Counted from the stretch's first letter, positions 1 through 7,997 are shown. The stretch: DNA of 64,000 nucleotides from Brevibacillus gelatini (GCF_003710935.1 NZ_RHHS01000048.1:1-64000), one strand, 5' to 3'. Numbers and translations: made by a program. Notes: generated from the letters alone by a model not told the origin.

Positions 1-31
1 GACTCGGGGTTATTGCCACCAAAAAAGTATC

Positions 32-79
32 GGCCTGTGACCTGCTAATTTTATTATGAAATCAGCAGGTTCACAGGCC
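32..79 (-). terminator. inverted repeat, possible minus-strand terminator
   Basis: Near-perfect inverted repeat: GGCCTGTGA-CCTGCT on the left pairs with AGCAGGT-TCACAGGCC on the right. Read on the minus strand the hairpin is followed closely by six T residues (complement of 21-26), as in a Rho-independent terminator. No gene that it would serve is visible in the window. Confidence 0.35.
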
Positions 80-162
80 AAGTACATTTTCATTCAATGT
101 GGTGGCTGTCAGGCCATGGTAGTTTGAGACTGTAACTATTTCCAAAATATCCCACGAAGAGT

Positions 163-195
163 AACAGGGCAAGGTTTGCAACCTGCCTTGTTTTA
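163..195 (+). terminator. Rho-independent terminator of an upstream gene
   Basis: A stem of about 12 pairs (AACAGGGCAAGGT with ACCTGCCTTGTT, one bulge and one wobble) is followed by TTTTATG. It probably ends a plus-strand transcript that enters from the left edge of the window. Confidence 0.5.
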
Positions 196-265
196 TGTTG
201 CAGTTGAAAAATAAAATGTCAGTAAGATGTACCACATTATGCGTTCGCTTTTGGAGGGAAGTCTC

Positions 266-781
266 ATGAAACCAGATATAGTGCCAATATTGGATGCATT
301 GAAGGTTAGACTATCCAAAGGCTACACACTCATTCAGGAAGAATATACTGGTGATTTGATTGATGTGGAGTTTCAGTGGAATGAGCCAGCATCTAAAGAA
401 GAAATCGAATCCTTTACAGACAAAACGGGGTGGGTATTGCCTGACAGCTACAAGGAATTTTTGTCAATCCACAACGGGGCTGGCTTGTTTATAAGTGAAA
501 CGCATCAGATTTTTATACACTCAATCGAAGAAATAATGCAGTATCACGCTAGTAGAGATAAAACCTACCCTCCTAGCTGGTATCATGTAGGTACTTTTTA
601 CGGACATGGCGAGTATATGTATATCGACAGTGAGAAAGTAAAAAATGGTAGAGAAGACTATATAATTATCATCGGAGTTGGGGAAGTTACAGAGCTTCCA
701 GTAGGCTTTGAAACATGGCTTAGTAGACTCATTGTTAGTCAAGGTAATAGGTTTTGGAGTTGGGATAATCGCATTGAATGA
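266..781 (+). CDS. SMI1/KNR4 (SUKH) family protein
   Basis: 171-residue protein with the SUKH-fold signature: the segment reading W-x-L-P-x-S-Y-K-E-F-L near residues 60-75, then N-G-A-G-L, is typical of SMI1/KNR4 domains. In bacteria this family is best known as immunity proteins paired with polymorphic toxins, although stand-alone members are common. No toxin gene is visible beside it, so an orphan immunity role is inference. The ATG at 266 was chosen over 227 and 239 because GGAGGG (253-258) lies 7 bases before it. A strong bidirectional terminator follows. The base composition is AT-rich, like its neighbours in this accessory patch. Confidence 0.75.
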   Translation: MKPDIVPILDALKVRLSKGYTLIQEEYTGDLIDVEFQWNEPASKEEIESFTDKTGWVLPDSYKEFLSIHNGAGLFISETHQIFIHSIEEIMQYHASRDKTYPPSWYHVGTFYGHGEYMYIDSEKVKNGREDYIIIIGVGEVTELPVGFETWLSRLIVSQGNRFWSWDNRIE

Positions 782-794
782 CGAGTAGGTCAGT

Positions 795-830
795 AAAATG
801 GGCAGGGTCGCTACCTGCCCATTTTTTATT
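795..830. terminator. bidirectional Rho-independent terminator
   Basis: Perfect 12-bp stem (AAAATGGGCAGG / CCTGCCCATTTT, 795-806 and 814-825) with a 7-base loop and T-rich flanks. It ends the SUKH gene and could also stop the convergent TPR gene. Confidence 0.85.
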
Positions 831-924
831 TATGTAATGCATCCAGCTTGTGGTAAGTTGAAACAGATAAATACATTACATTTCCCCCAAAAAAAATGAG
901 GTGATTGTATCTCACCTCTGTTGC

Positions 925-1959
925 TCATAAATCCGTTTTCTCATATATCTTTAATAAGACTTCGTAGGTTTTAATTAGATAGTCTTCAAATTTATTCTTT
1001 TCTTGTTTGAAGTATTCCAATGTCAGCTTTGCATTTTTGAGCGCATCATCGTATTGTTTGTCAGAATAAAGCGCTTCCGCAAGAACGTATTGTGCCTCTG
1101 CCAATAATTCTTCTGTAGTACAATCATCAATAACTGAATGGCAAAGACGTTTTGATTCTTCTACCTGCCCAATTAAACGGTACACTTTTGCTAGTTCTAG
1201 GGTGGTGTTCTTAATGGAGTGCTTTCTGTCAGCCTCTTGGTGCAGTTCGAGTGCAGAGTGTAGATGTTCTAATGCTTCTTCATATCTGCCTGTTCTTCTG
1301 TAAAGCATTCCTAAGTTGTGGTCGAGAACTGCTTCTAGTTTTTCATTTGGAAGCACCTTTAGAATGTCTAACACTTTAAGGAAACTTGTTTCAGCTTCTT
1401 CATACTTTGATAACTTGTGATAGCAAATACCCTTGACGATTAATATATCAGCACCGTTGTAGAGAAGGTTTAGTGAAGAGTTTAATTCTTCTGCACGTTT
1501 CAACCATTCCAAAGCAGAAACATACTCTTCCAAAACTCCATGTGTCACACCCTTCGCATAGTAGGTGAGAACTTTTAATACACCTCCGATTGCGTGTCTG
1601 TCAAGTAATTGGGTTGCCAACATAAGTTGTGGCACAGCTTTAATTGCCTCACCTGTCTGTGAATAAAACAAACCGAGAGAAGACAATACCCTAACATAGT
1701 CCGTGGCATTATTCGTTTCTTCATAAGCATTTTTGGCAAACGAAGCACTTAGAAGGTATTGCTTTTCTGCTACAGGAAAGTCCTGATTTCGATGGCTGAA
1801 ACGGGCACTTGCCCACCAATAAATGCTTTTGTCTTCGAGTTCAATTTGTTCTGCATCCAAACCATCAAACTGCTTTCTTGCTTCTTCCCACTTATTTTCT
1901 TCTATGTTGTTGATAATGTGTTGTAAGATTAGATGAGATTCTTTGACTACGTTTTCCAT
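925..1959 (-). CDS. TPR protein, Rap/RRNPP-like receptor candidate
   Basis: 344-residue protein made almost wholly of tetratricopeptide helices (recognisable units such as Y-x-E-A-x-x-x-F and G-R-Y-E-E-A-L-E-H-L). There is no N-terminal helix-turn-helix. Size and TPR layout resemble the Rap branch of RRNPP peptide receptors, which bind secreted Phr peptides. That assignment is inference, strengthened by a divergent gene 126 bp away encoding a small exported pro-peptide. The start is the ATG at 1959, not the TTG at 1962, because AGGGGG sits 7 bases before the ATG. Its promoter (TTGTCA-N18-TATAAT) is back to back with the peptide promoter. Any TPR scaffold role remains possible. Confidence 0.7.
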   Translation of the reverse strand: MENVVKESHLILQHIINNIEENKWEEARKQFDGLDAEQIELEDKSIYWWASARFSHRNQDFPVAEKQYLLSASFAKNAYEETNNATDYVRVLSSLGLFYSQTGEAIKAVPQLMLATQLLDRHAIGGVLKVLTYYAKGVTHGVLEEYVSALEWLKRAEELNSSLNLLYNGADILIVKGICYHKLSKYEEAETSFLKVLDILKVLPNEKLEAVLDHNLGMLYRRTGRYEEALEHLHSALELHQEADRKHSIKNTTLELAKVYRLIGQVEESKRLCHSVIDDCTTEELLAEAQYVLAEALYSDKQYDDALKNAKLTLEYFKQEKNKFEDYLIKTYEVLLKIYEKTDL

Positions 1960-1997
1960 CAAATAGCCCCCTGATATGTAATAGTAACCACCTCACA

Positions 1998-2048
1998 TTA
2001 TATCCAATAATTTACATGTTTGACAAGCTAAACTATTGGAAATATAAT
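1998..2048. promoter_or_regulatory. overlapping divergent sigma-A promoters
   Basis: Plus strand: TTGACA (2020-2025), 17-bp spacer, TATAAT (2043-2048), a consensus promoter for the small peptide gene. Minus strand: TTGTCA (complement of 2021-2026), 18-bp spacer, TATAAT (complement of 1998-2003), for the TPR gene. The two -35 boxes occupy almost the same bases, and the -10 flanks form an inverted repeat (CATTATAT-CCAAT and ATTGG-AAATATAATG), so the two promoters should exclude each other. Confidence 0.75.
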
Positions 2049-2085
2049 GTAAAATATACAAGATTATCTTGTGGAGGTGTGAGAT

Positions 2086-2220
2086 ATGAAGTTCCTAGCT
2101 AAAGGATTAACGGTGTTTAGCTTGCTAACTGCACTCGTAATAACTTCTCCAACGCTTAGTCCAGATAACATCCAGACGGGCACAAAGGTAGTTCAATACA
2201 GCCATGAATGGGGAACGTAA
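2086..2220 (+). CDS. 44-aa secreted pro-peptide, Phr-like candidate
   Basis: Short open frame with a strong ribosome site (GGAGGTG at 2073-2079), a consensus sigma-A promoter and its own perfect terminator, so it is very probably expressed. The product has a lysine-containing N-terminus, a hydrophobic core (about residues 8-20), an Ala/Thr/Ser cleavage-like zone, and a polar tail ending Y-S-H-E-W-G-T. This is the architecture of Phr/NprX/PapR signalling precursors, where the last few residues are released as the mature signal. The divergent neighbour is a TPR protein of receptor type. No family match can be claimed from the sequence alone. Confidence 0.65.
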   Translation: MKFLAKGLTVFSLLTALVITSPTLSPDNIQTGTKVVQYSHEWGT

Positions 2221-2256
2221 AAAGGGAGATAAATAACATCTCCCTTTTTACGTTTT
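2216..2256. terminator. strong Rho-independent terminator
   Basis: Perfect 15-bp stem (CGTAAAAAGGGAGAT / ATCTCCCTTTTTACG) with loop AAATAAC. It starts inside the stop codon region of the 44-residue peptide gene and is followed by TTTT. Confidence 0.9.
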
Positions 2257-2431
2257 AGAACTTCGTTTTCATTTTCTAACACAACGGTTTAACCATCCAC
2301 TGTCAAACGCCCATTTTCGCCCTGTATGGCTTTACAGCTACAAGGACAAGGCATTCCCCTCTCCCACCATAAAACAGGCTTAGAAAGCCTTCTGGAAGCC
2401 CTCATGCGTTAATTGTTCTTCCCGTTCTTCC

Positions 2432-3352
2432 TCACACCTCTAAATGGTTCAATGGATTGTATTTGTCGTTCTGCTCCTTCAATGCAGTTCCCCACATGGA
2501 GATGTAACGGCTCGTCATTTCGATTTCAGTATGACGCAACATCCTTTGAAGGGTAAAAACGTCACATCCGTTCATGCACATCCGATGAGCGAAAGTGTGT
2601 CGGAAAGTATGGCAAGATAAACGAACATCCTTAAAATCAAAGACCTTTTTAAGCTTCTTGAACATGCACTTAACTGAATTTGGCGACAACTGTTTATTCT
2701 CGTCAGTCACAAATACATACTCGCCCACCTTGCCGAAATACTTTTCACAATACAAGCGGTATTCAGCAAGTTCTTTGATAAGCTTTTCCGTAATCGGTAT
2801 ACTGCTCACTTCTCGCTTTTTGCCCCAAACGGTGATAACTCCGTTGACCATATCCACATCGTTCCAGCGCAAATTCACAGTTTCCCCAAGTCGACAACCA
2901 GAACCCAACAGGAAAATAATCATGACGTAGTTCCGATAGGCATGGAATGTTCTTTCACGTTTTTTTACACGTCTTAAATAACCAAGCATTTGCGAAATAT
3001 GAGCGTCGGTAAAGACTTCAATCTTTATTTCTTCTTTGGCGTAAGCCATTTTCTTTGTCGGGTTTTTGCCTGTGGCAATTACTTCGTTTTGTTCGAGGTA
3101 ATTAAAGAACGTCTTCAACGTCCGCAGTTTTGTGTTTCGAGTTGTTGCGTTGTTTCCCTGCTCCTTTTGACACATCAGCAAATAACTCTTGATTGTTCCC
3201 GATGTGATTTCATGCAGATTGATGATGCTTTGGGAGACGCAGAAGCTTTGAAAATCCTTGAGGAAAATCCGATATGTTTCGATTGTGTTCTTGGACAGGT
3301 TCTTATATTCCCTGTCGTCTAAAAATTCCTGAACAGCAAATTTGAGCAACAA
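2432..3352 (-). CDS. tyrosine recombinase (phage integrase family)
   Basis: About 306 residues. A SAM-like N-terminal core-binding domain (roughly residues 5-90) precedes a catalytic domain carrying the family residues: Arg in G-C-R-L-G-E, His-x-x-Arg in H-T-F-R-H, His in L-R-H-T, and the nucleophile Tyr in S-R-Y-I-S near the C-terminus. It cuts and rejoins DNA through a 3'-phosphotyrosine. A TTG start at 3352 has AAGGAA eight bases upstream, whereas the GTG at 3361 directly abuts that site. The gene lies just beyond the terminator of the tRNA cluster, a usual place for integrated elements, and is AT-rich like genes 1-2 kb. XerC/D-like housekeeping function is less likely because of this accessory setting. 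Confidence 0.85.
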   Translation of the reverse strand: MLLKFAVQEFLDDREYKNLSKNTIETYRIFLKDFQSFCVSQSIINLHEITSGTIKSYLLMCQKEQGNNATTRNTKLRTLKTFFNYLEQNEVIATGKNPTKKMAYAKEEIKIEVFTDAHISQMLGYLRRVKKRERTFHAYRNYVMIIFLLGSGCRLGETVNLRWNDVDMVNGVITVWGKKREVSSIPITEKLIKELAEYRLYCEKYFGKVGEYVFVTDENKQLSPNSVKCMFKKLKKVFDFKDVRLSCHTFRHTFAHRMCMNGCDVFTLQRMLRHTEIEMTSRYISMWGTALKEQNDKYNPLNHLEV

Positions 3353-3404
3353 AGTAACCACTTCCTTCCACGATGATTACCATCGGAAGAAAGTGGTCAC
3401 AAGT

Positions 3405-3456
3405 AGCAAAAAAGGTTTCGGATAGCCCACTTCATTCGCAGCTTATCCAAAACCTT
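3405..3456 (-). terminator. terminator of the tRNA cluster
   Basis: On the minus strand AAGGTTTTGGATA pairs with TATCCGAAACCTT and is followed by a run of T residues. It lies 14 bases past the 3' end of tRNA-Leu and so closes the tRNA transcript ahead of the integrase gene. Confidence 0.8.
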
Positions 3457-3469
3457 ACATATGCTGATA

Positions 3470-3556
3470 TGGTGCGGTCGAGAGGACTTGAACCTCCACG
3501 GTGTTGCCACCACTAGAACCTGAATCTAGCGCGTCTGCCAATTCCGCCACGACCGC
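3470..3556 (-). tRNA. tRNA-Leu (CAG)
   Basis: Full cloverleaf with a long variable arm. Acceptor GCGGTCG pairs with CGACCGC, the anticodon loop contains CAG, the T-loop is GGTTCAAGTCC, and CCA is encoded. It is the last gene of a four-tRNA run. Confidence 0.95.
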
Positions 3557-3572
3557 AATTTGAACATGAAAA

Positions 3573-3648
3573 TGGTGGAGGCTGACGGGATCGAACCGCC
3601 GACCCTCTGCTTGTAAGGCAGATGCTCTCCCAGCTGAGCTAAGCCTCC
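3573..3648 (-). tRNA. tRNA-Val (TAC)
   Basis: 76 bases. Acceptor GGAGGCT / AGCCTCC, anticodon loop CTTACAA (anticodon TAC), T-loop GGTTCGATCC, CCA encoded. Confidence 0.95.
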
Positions 3649-3742
3649 ACTGCCCGCAACTTTTGTTGGGCCTGACAAAGTGAATCAGCGCAACCGTGAA
3701 TCCTTTGCGAGGCCCAACAGCCGCTTGCAGGGTGTCTGTAAG

Positions 3743-3816
3743 TGACCCGTAGGGGATTCGAACCCCTGTATGACAGCGTGAAAGGCTGCTGTGTTAAACC
3801 GCTTCACCAACGGGCC
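3743..3816 (-). tRNA. tRNA-Glu (TTC)
   Basis: 74 bases without an encoded CCA. Acceptor GGCCCGT / ACGGGTC, anticodon loop CTTTCAC (TTC), T-loop GGTTCGAATCC. The 94-base spacer between it and tRNA-Val contains a 9-bp inverted repeat (GTTGGGCCT at 3667-3675, AGGCCCAAC at 3711-3719) that is not a tRNA. Confidence 0.95.
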
Positions 3817-3820
3817 ATGA

Positions 3821-3913
3821 TGGCGGATGGAGTGGGATTTGAACCCACGAGACGGGTCTACCCCGCCTACACGATTTCCAATCGTGCTCCTTCGGCCTCT
3901 CGGACATCCATCC
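3821..3913 (-). tRNA. tRNA-Ser (GGA)
   Basis: 93 bases with a long variable arm. Acceptor GGATGGA / TCCATCC, anticodon loop holding GGA, CCA encoded. It is first in the tRNA cluster. Upstream (3914-4160) I see only AT-rich sequence that may hold the cluster promoter, and no gene. Confidence 0.95.
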
Positions 3914-4179
3914 ATGCTTTTCCCTTGCCCTTGCCCTTTTCACATATCGCTTGGGCAAGAACTAATCTATCATATCCGATAATTGATTTCAAGTGATATT
4001 TTAAAAGTTTTTTTTCACATGGAAAGCAGCTTTTGGCGCTCTGCCGCAGCGATGTCAGCAAATGCCTCTTCGTGCTTCCCGGCGATCCTCCCGTCATATT
4101 TTGTGAAACTTGCCTAAAACAACTTCCTCCCTTTTCCAATATGCTGGCAATATCCATCTTCAATGCGGAGTGATGACTG

Positions 4180-4464
4180 TTGGGCAGAAGAAGACGGCGG
4201 GGATTGCGTATTCCTTGTTTGTACGGAAACTGGTGCGGTCCAGGCTGCTCCGGGCCGGGCGCCCCCATCGACGATATTGACCGCTGCTGCAAAAAGCACG
4301 ACCGCTGCTATCAAAAACGTGGTTATTTTGCTTGCAGCTGCGACCAGGAGCTTTTGCGCTGCTTGCGGGACAAAATCGACATGAAAACGGAAAAGGGCAG
4401 GGTAGCCGCCATGATTTCCGCCTTTTTTTCCCGATCCAGATGCATTCCGGACGACAGGAAATAG
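4180..4464 (+). CDS. phospholipase A2-like small protein
   Basis: 94 residues. The segment from residue 15 has the secreted PLA2 hallmarks: a calcium-loop-like Y-G-N-W-C-G-P-G-C, then the active-site helix C-C-K-K-H-D-R-C-Y (His40-Asp41), then C-x-C-D-x-x-L-x-x-C with Asp55. PLA2 enzymes hydrolyse the sn-2 ester of phospholipids and need several disulfides. No signal peptide is visible, only an arginine-rich N-terminus, so the site of action is unclear. The TTG start at 4180 has GCGGAG nine bases upstream, and a TGA lies in frame just before it. Catalytic activity is inference from the motif. Confidence 0.7.
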   Translation: MGRRRRRGLRIPCLYGNWCGPGCSGPGAPIDDIDRCCKKHDRCYQKRGYFACSCDQELLRCLRDKIDMKTEKGRVAAMISAFFSRSRCIPDDRK

Positions 4465-4603
4465 CCTGTTTTGCGAATTGTCATCATTGTCATTCTTCAT
4501 ACAAAAATTGGTAACATCTTGGACATAAATCCGACAAAACTTCCGTGATTTCCCATTGGACTTTTTTGGTACTCTAGTAAATGTCCAAGGAGGTTACAAG
4601 CTC

Positions 4604-4807
4604 GTGGAATTGCATATTCGCACAGACGCCAGTGCAGCGCTGACGTTAAAGAAAGAAATCATTTTTCACGGAATTTCGCGCTTTTATGTACGTCCGTTTG
4701 AAGAAGATCAAGTAGAATTCGTTTTTCTGGCGCTCTCGGAGCATCAGAAGAAGCTGTTATCCTTCACGCTGCGAAAATACAGCTACGCCCTAACTTACCT
4801 ATCCTAG
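4604..4807 (+). CDS. 67-aa hypothetical protein
   Basis: Start GTG at 4604 chosen because a perfect AAGGAGGT lies nine bases upstream. The longer frame from 4556 lacks a ribosome site. The product is a small, soluble, mixed alpha/beta-looking protein with no signal peptide, cysteine or motif that I recognise. It is a single-gene unit closed by a hairpin terminator. Confidence 0.6.
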   Translation: MELHIRTDASAALTLKKEIIFHGISRFYVRPFEEDQVEFVFLALSEHQKKLLSFTLRKYSYALTYLS

Positions 4808-4835
4808 TCCTAGCCATATAGCCGTACACATTTTC

Positions 4836-4862
4836 ATCCCCTGGAAAGCAGGGGATTTTTCT
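4836..4862 (+). terminator. Rho-independent terminator
   Basis: ATCCCCT / AGGGGAT stem followed by TTTTTCTTTT, 28 bases after the stop of the 67-residue gene. Confidence 0.8.
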
Positions 4863-4899
4863 TTTGGACGACAGCCAGCCTTTTGCCTTCCTCTTCAAA

Positions 4900-5020
4900 A
4901 AGGAGCGGCTTCACCGGGAGCGAGAGGGGCTGTCTGATGGAGATGCCCCTCCCGAACCGAACACAGACTGCCTGTCGAAAACATGGGATAGTCGCGGTAC
5001 CTGAGAGCGTATGTTTTTCG
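4900..5020. other. hairpin-rich intergenic stretch, possible RNA
   Basis: Gene-free sequence between a terminator and the 3' end of thiM with two clear inverted repeats: GAGGGGC (4924-4930) with GCCCCTC (4945-4951), and CGAAAACAT (4976-4984) with ATGTTTTTCG (5011-5020). It could be the 3' region of the thiM transcript or a small structured RNA. It matches no riboswitch class that I can name. Confidence 0.25.
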
Positions 5021-5021
5021 C

Positions 5022-5834
5022 CTACAGCCCCGTTTGTTCGATGGCTCCCAGACGATGCACATCATCGGCCGTCACGGTTGACAGCGCATTCAAAAACTGA
5101 ATCTGGAAGCTGCCCGGTCCCTCAGCGGCTGCTTTCTCCGCCGCCAGTTGTGCAGCGACCCCGTACGTGACGAGCGCAGCAGCTCCGGCTGCCAGCACGT
5201 CTTTTTCCACAGCGGCAAAGGCGCCCATCACGGAGGTCAGCAAGCAGCCTGTGCCTGTCACTTTCGTCAGGATCGGATGTCCGTTATGGATGGCATACAC
5301 GCGGCTGCCGTCCGAAATGACATCGACTTTTCCTGTAATCGCCACGACTGTGTTCAGCTTTTGCGCCGCCGCTTTGGCCAGCGTCGCGACGTCTCCGCCT
5401 GCCTCGCCGGCGTCCACTCCTTTGATCTCCCACGATTCGCCGATAACGTTGGCGATTTCCGCCGCGTTTCCGCGAATTAACGAAAGCGTTAGCTCACGCA
5501 CGATTTTTTGCGCGGTTTCTGTGCGGTACGGAGTTGCGCCTGCACCTACCGGGTCGAACAGCACAGGGACCTGGTGGCGATTGGCCGAGCTTCCGGCGAT
5601 CAGCATCGCCTTTACTTCACGCTCGTTCAGCGTTCCCATGTTCAGGACGAGCGCTCCTGCGATTTTCGCCATATCTGCGACTTCCTGCTCCGCGTAGGCC
5701 ATGACAGGAGACGCGCCAAGGGCGAGCAAGCCGTTTGCCGTGAAGTTGGTCACGACGACGTTCGTCATATTGTGCACCAGCGGATTGCTTTTCCGCACGT
5801 TTTCCAGCAGCTTGCCGATCGTTTCAAGGTTCAT
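5022..5834 (-). CDS. thiM: hydroxyethylthiazole kinase
   Basis: 270-residue ribokinase-fold enzyme that phosphorylates 4-methyl-5-(2-hydroxyethyl)thiazole with ATP, the thiazole salvage step of thiamine synthesis in the cytosol. Visible family features are N-P-L-V-H-N-M-T-N near the N-terminus, [19 protein letters not shown], and the catalytic V-T-G-T-G-C-L loop. Length matches the family. The ATG at 5834 was chosen over an upstream TTG because AGAGAGG lies about nine bases before it. thiE and thiD are not adjacent and no TPP riboswitch was seen. A hypothetical gene lies 24 bases upstream on the same strand and may be cotranscribed. Confidence 0.92.
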   Translation of the reverse strand: MNLETIGKLLENVRKSNPLVHNMTNVVVTNFTANGLLALGASPVMAYAEQEVADMAKIAGALVLNMGTLNEREVKAMLIAGSSANRHQVPVLFDPVGAGATPYRTETAQKIVRELTLSLIRGNAAEIANVIGESWEIKGVDAGEAGGDVATLAKAAAQKLNTVVAITGKVDVISDGSRVYAIHNGHPILTKVTGTGCLLTSVMGAFAAVEKDVLAAGAAALVTYGVAAQLAAEKAAAEGPGSFQIQFLNALSTVTADDVHRLGAIEQTGL

Positions 5835-5858
5835 GCCAGTGATCCCTCTCTTTCGCAA

Positions 5859-6431
5859 CTACACTTGGGGAATCATCTTGAATACTTCGACAATCTCCCC
5901 AAACTCCGGATGATCCTGTCTTACTCCTATGATGATATAGGATTGATGGAGCGCAGGCAATTCGGGCCTGGTAGCGACCAGTCTCCACTTTGTTTGCCCG
6001 CGATCCGTCACCGTCGCCAAAAACGTGATACGTCCTGCCCCTTTTTGCAATACGTCCACTTCATCCAGTGTGCCGCAAATCTTCAAACGATCATCCGGGT
6101 GGGCGATCCTGTGCTCCTCCACCCATTTTTCTTTCAATTCTTCTACCTTCAGCATCTTCCACCGATCGAGAAACTCCCAATCCTTCGAGTGCGGAAAAAT
6201 ATGCTTCGTCTGCTCCAGGAAGGCGTTGTACTCATCGTGCAGCTGATCGATGTATTCGTCCACTTCCTCCGAGATGACGCGAATGTGCTCTTCCCCGCAT
6301 GTGCGAATGTGATAAGCCAGAAACTTAAAGGACTCGATCATGTCAAAGTTTCCCCACCCCCAAGGCTGTTCGCCGAAAACTCCCCCCCGAGTCCGGCACT
6401 TTTGGCAGGTGAAGTAATAGTATGTAGCCAT
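5859..6431 (-). CDS. 190-aa hypothetical protein
   Basis: Start ATG at 6431 with AGGGGAAC upstream. The N-terminus has a single C-x-x-C (C-Q-K-C-R-T-R-G-G) that could be half of a zinc site. The middle is helical and rich in charged residues (about 45-110), and the C-terminal half looks like beta structure. No signal peptide or membrane segment. It lies directly upstream of thiM on the same strand, so cotranscription is likely, but no link to thiamine is evident. I do not recognise the family. Confidence 0.7.
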   Translation of the reverse strand: MATYYYFTCQKCRTRGGVFGEQPWGWGNFDMIESFKFLAYHIRTCGEEHIRVISEEVDEYIDQLHDEYNAFLEQTKHIFPHSKDWEFLDRWKMLKVEELKEKWVEEHRIAHPDDRLKICGTLDEVDVLQKGAGRITFLATVTDRGQTKWRLVATRPELPALHQSYIIIGVRQDHPEFGEIVEVFKMIPQV

Positions 6432-6560
6432 AGCTGTTCCCCTATCTTCCCTTTATAGTCTCTTTTCTCATATCGGTTGGGCAAGCGGTGCAATTTATGT
6501 TCATTTGTCAAAAATAAAGCAAAATATGGCTCCCGCCCGGCAACGGAAACCATTTTTTGC

Positions 6561-7997
6561 TCAAACTCCTTTGATTGCGATGAGTGGTTTGCACTTGGCT
6601 ACGACTGTCGCCAGCTTTGCGCCCACGACGGAATCGATAATCTGATCCACGTCTTTGTACGCCTGCGGACATTCATCGAGAATCGCTTCCAGAGAGCGGT
6701 GGTTGACCAAAATTTCGTCCTCCTGGCCGATGCGCAGCGCTTGCTCGAACTCATTGATCGTGACCGCCTCTTTCGTGGCCTTGCGCGAGCGGATGCGGCC
6801 CGCGCCATGGCAGATCGAATAAAAGTTTTTCGCGCCGCCTGCCGCACCGACCATGATGTAGGACGATGTTCCCATCGAGCCTGGAATCAATGCCGGATGT
6901 CCGGTCTTTTTATACGCCTTCGGATTTTGGAAGTGACCAGCCGGGAGCGCCTTGGTTGCCCCTTTGCGATGAACGAGCATCGGCGTGTTGCGGTGATATT
7001 CCTCCAGCGCGTAATTGTGCATCAAATCGTACAGGACCGGAGTGGAAACGGCTTTTCCCAGTACGTCCTGAAAAGCCCGCTCGACCGCGTAGCCGATCAG
7101 ATGGCGGTTCACCACGGCGTAATTCAATGCCGAGTACATCAGGTTCAAATACCGCTGCCCTTCCTCTGTATCAATCGGGGCATAGACCAGGCTCGGTTCC
7201 GGATTTTCAATCCCCCATTTGAACATCGCTTCCTTGAAGCTTTTCGTATAATCTCGTCCGAGCATGGCCCCCCAGGCGCGGGAACCGGAGTGAATCATGA
7301 TGACGACCTGCCCGTCGAACAAGCCCCACTCCTGCGCGATCTCCCGGTTGTCGTCCGCGATTTCCAGCGACTGGATTTCGATAAAATGATTCCCGCCGCC
7401 AAGCGTTCCGAGCTGTCCCCACGCTCTTTGCCACGACTTGGCGGGAATGTGCGCAAGCGCCGTGTGATCGAAGGCAAACGTATGCTTTTCCACATGGGTC
7501 AGGGAGCGGCTCACCCCGCCCGGCTCATCCGCCGGCTCCGCCAAATACGCGGCTGGCAGACCGTTCAGGCCGTACTTCACCACTTCTTCGAGGGGAATAT
7601 CGGTGTAGCTCGTTTGCCCGCGCTCTGTCGTCGGCACGTACGTTTCAATCGCCTGAATCAGCTCGCGCTTCAACTGTTTGTCTTTCAGCTCATCCCGGTG
7701 CAGCGGTGTCAGGTGCACGCGCATACCGCAGCCGATGTCCGAGCCGACAATCGAGGGAGACACAAACCCGTCGCGCATATTCCAGACGGCCGTTGTCCCG
7801 ATGCACGTCCCGACGCCGACATGGGCATCCGGCGTATAGGAAAAGTACACATTGCGCGGGATGCGCAAGTTATGTTCCGCCATCTCGAACACGCGCTGTC
7901 CAAAAGTGGCAAATACTTCGTCATTGGCAAACACGTGAACGGAGCCAGCGCCAAGCTGCACTTCCCGATGGCAATTTCCGTGCTCGATCATTTTCAT
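6561..7997 (-). CDS. rtcB: RtcB-family RNA-splicing ligase
   Basis: 478 residues. RtcB joins RNA 2',3'-cyclic phosphate or 3'-phosphate ends to 5'-OH ends using GTP and manganese. All metal and guanylylation motifs are visible: G-S-D-I-G-C-G-M, G-T-L-G-G-G-N-H-F-I-E, H-S-G-S-R-A-W-G, and I-C-H-G-A-G-R with the His that carries GMP. The ATG at 7997 has GGAGAGGAG upstream, whereas the longer frame to 8096 begins upstream of that site. rtcB is divergent from two WYL-domain proteins, which suggests they regulate it (inference). The 5' region holds a 10-bp inverted repeat and a sequence spaced like a sigma-54 promoter. No rtcA is adjacent. Confidence 0.93.
   Translation of the reverse strand: MKMIEHGNCHREVQLGAGSVHVFANDEVFATFGQRVFEMAEHNLRIPRNVYFSYTPDAHVGVGTCIGTTAVWNMRDGFVSPSIVGSDIGCGMRVHLTPLHRDELKDKQLKRELIQAIETYVPTTERGQTSYTDIPLEEVVKYGLNGLPAAYLAEPADEPGGVSRSLTHVEKHTFAFDHTALAHIPAKSWQRAWGQLGTLGGGNHFIEIQSLEIADDNREIAQEWGLFDGQVVIMIHSGSRAWGAMLGRDYTKSFKEAMFKWGIENPEPSLVYAPIDTEEGQRYLNLMYSALNYAVVNRHLIGYAVERAFQDVLGKAVSTPVLYDLMHNYALEEYHRNTPMLVHRKGATKALPAGHFQNPKAYKKTGHPALIPGSMGTSSYIMVGAAGGAKNFYSICHGAGRIRSRKATKEAVTINEFEQALRIGQEDEILVNHRSLEAILDECPQAYKDVDQIIDSVVGAKLATVVAKCKPLIAIKGV

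Noticed and set aside
3649..3742. Possible fifth tRNA between tRNA-Val and tRNA-Glu
   Set aside because: A 9-bp inverted repeat is present, but there is no T-loop GGTTCRA, no D-loop and no anticodon arm.
3867..4500. Two long minus-strand frames over the tRNA-Ser and PLA2-like region
   Set aside because: They run through a tRNA gene or opposite the PLA2-like gene, and have no ribosome sites or protein-like motifs.
4976..5010. GGTACCGCG on the minus strand, possible T-box or TPP element for thiM
   Set aside because: It lies downstream of thiM, not upstream, and the neighbouring conserved boxes of both RNA classes are missing.
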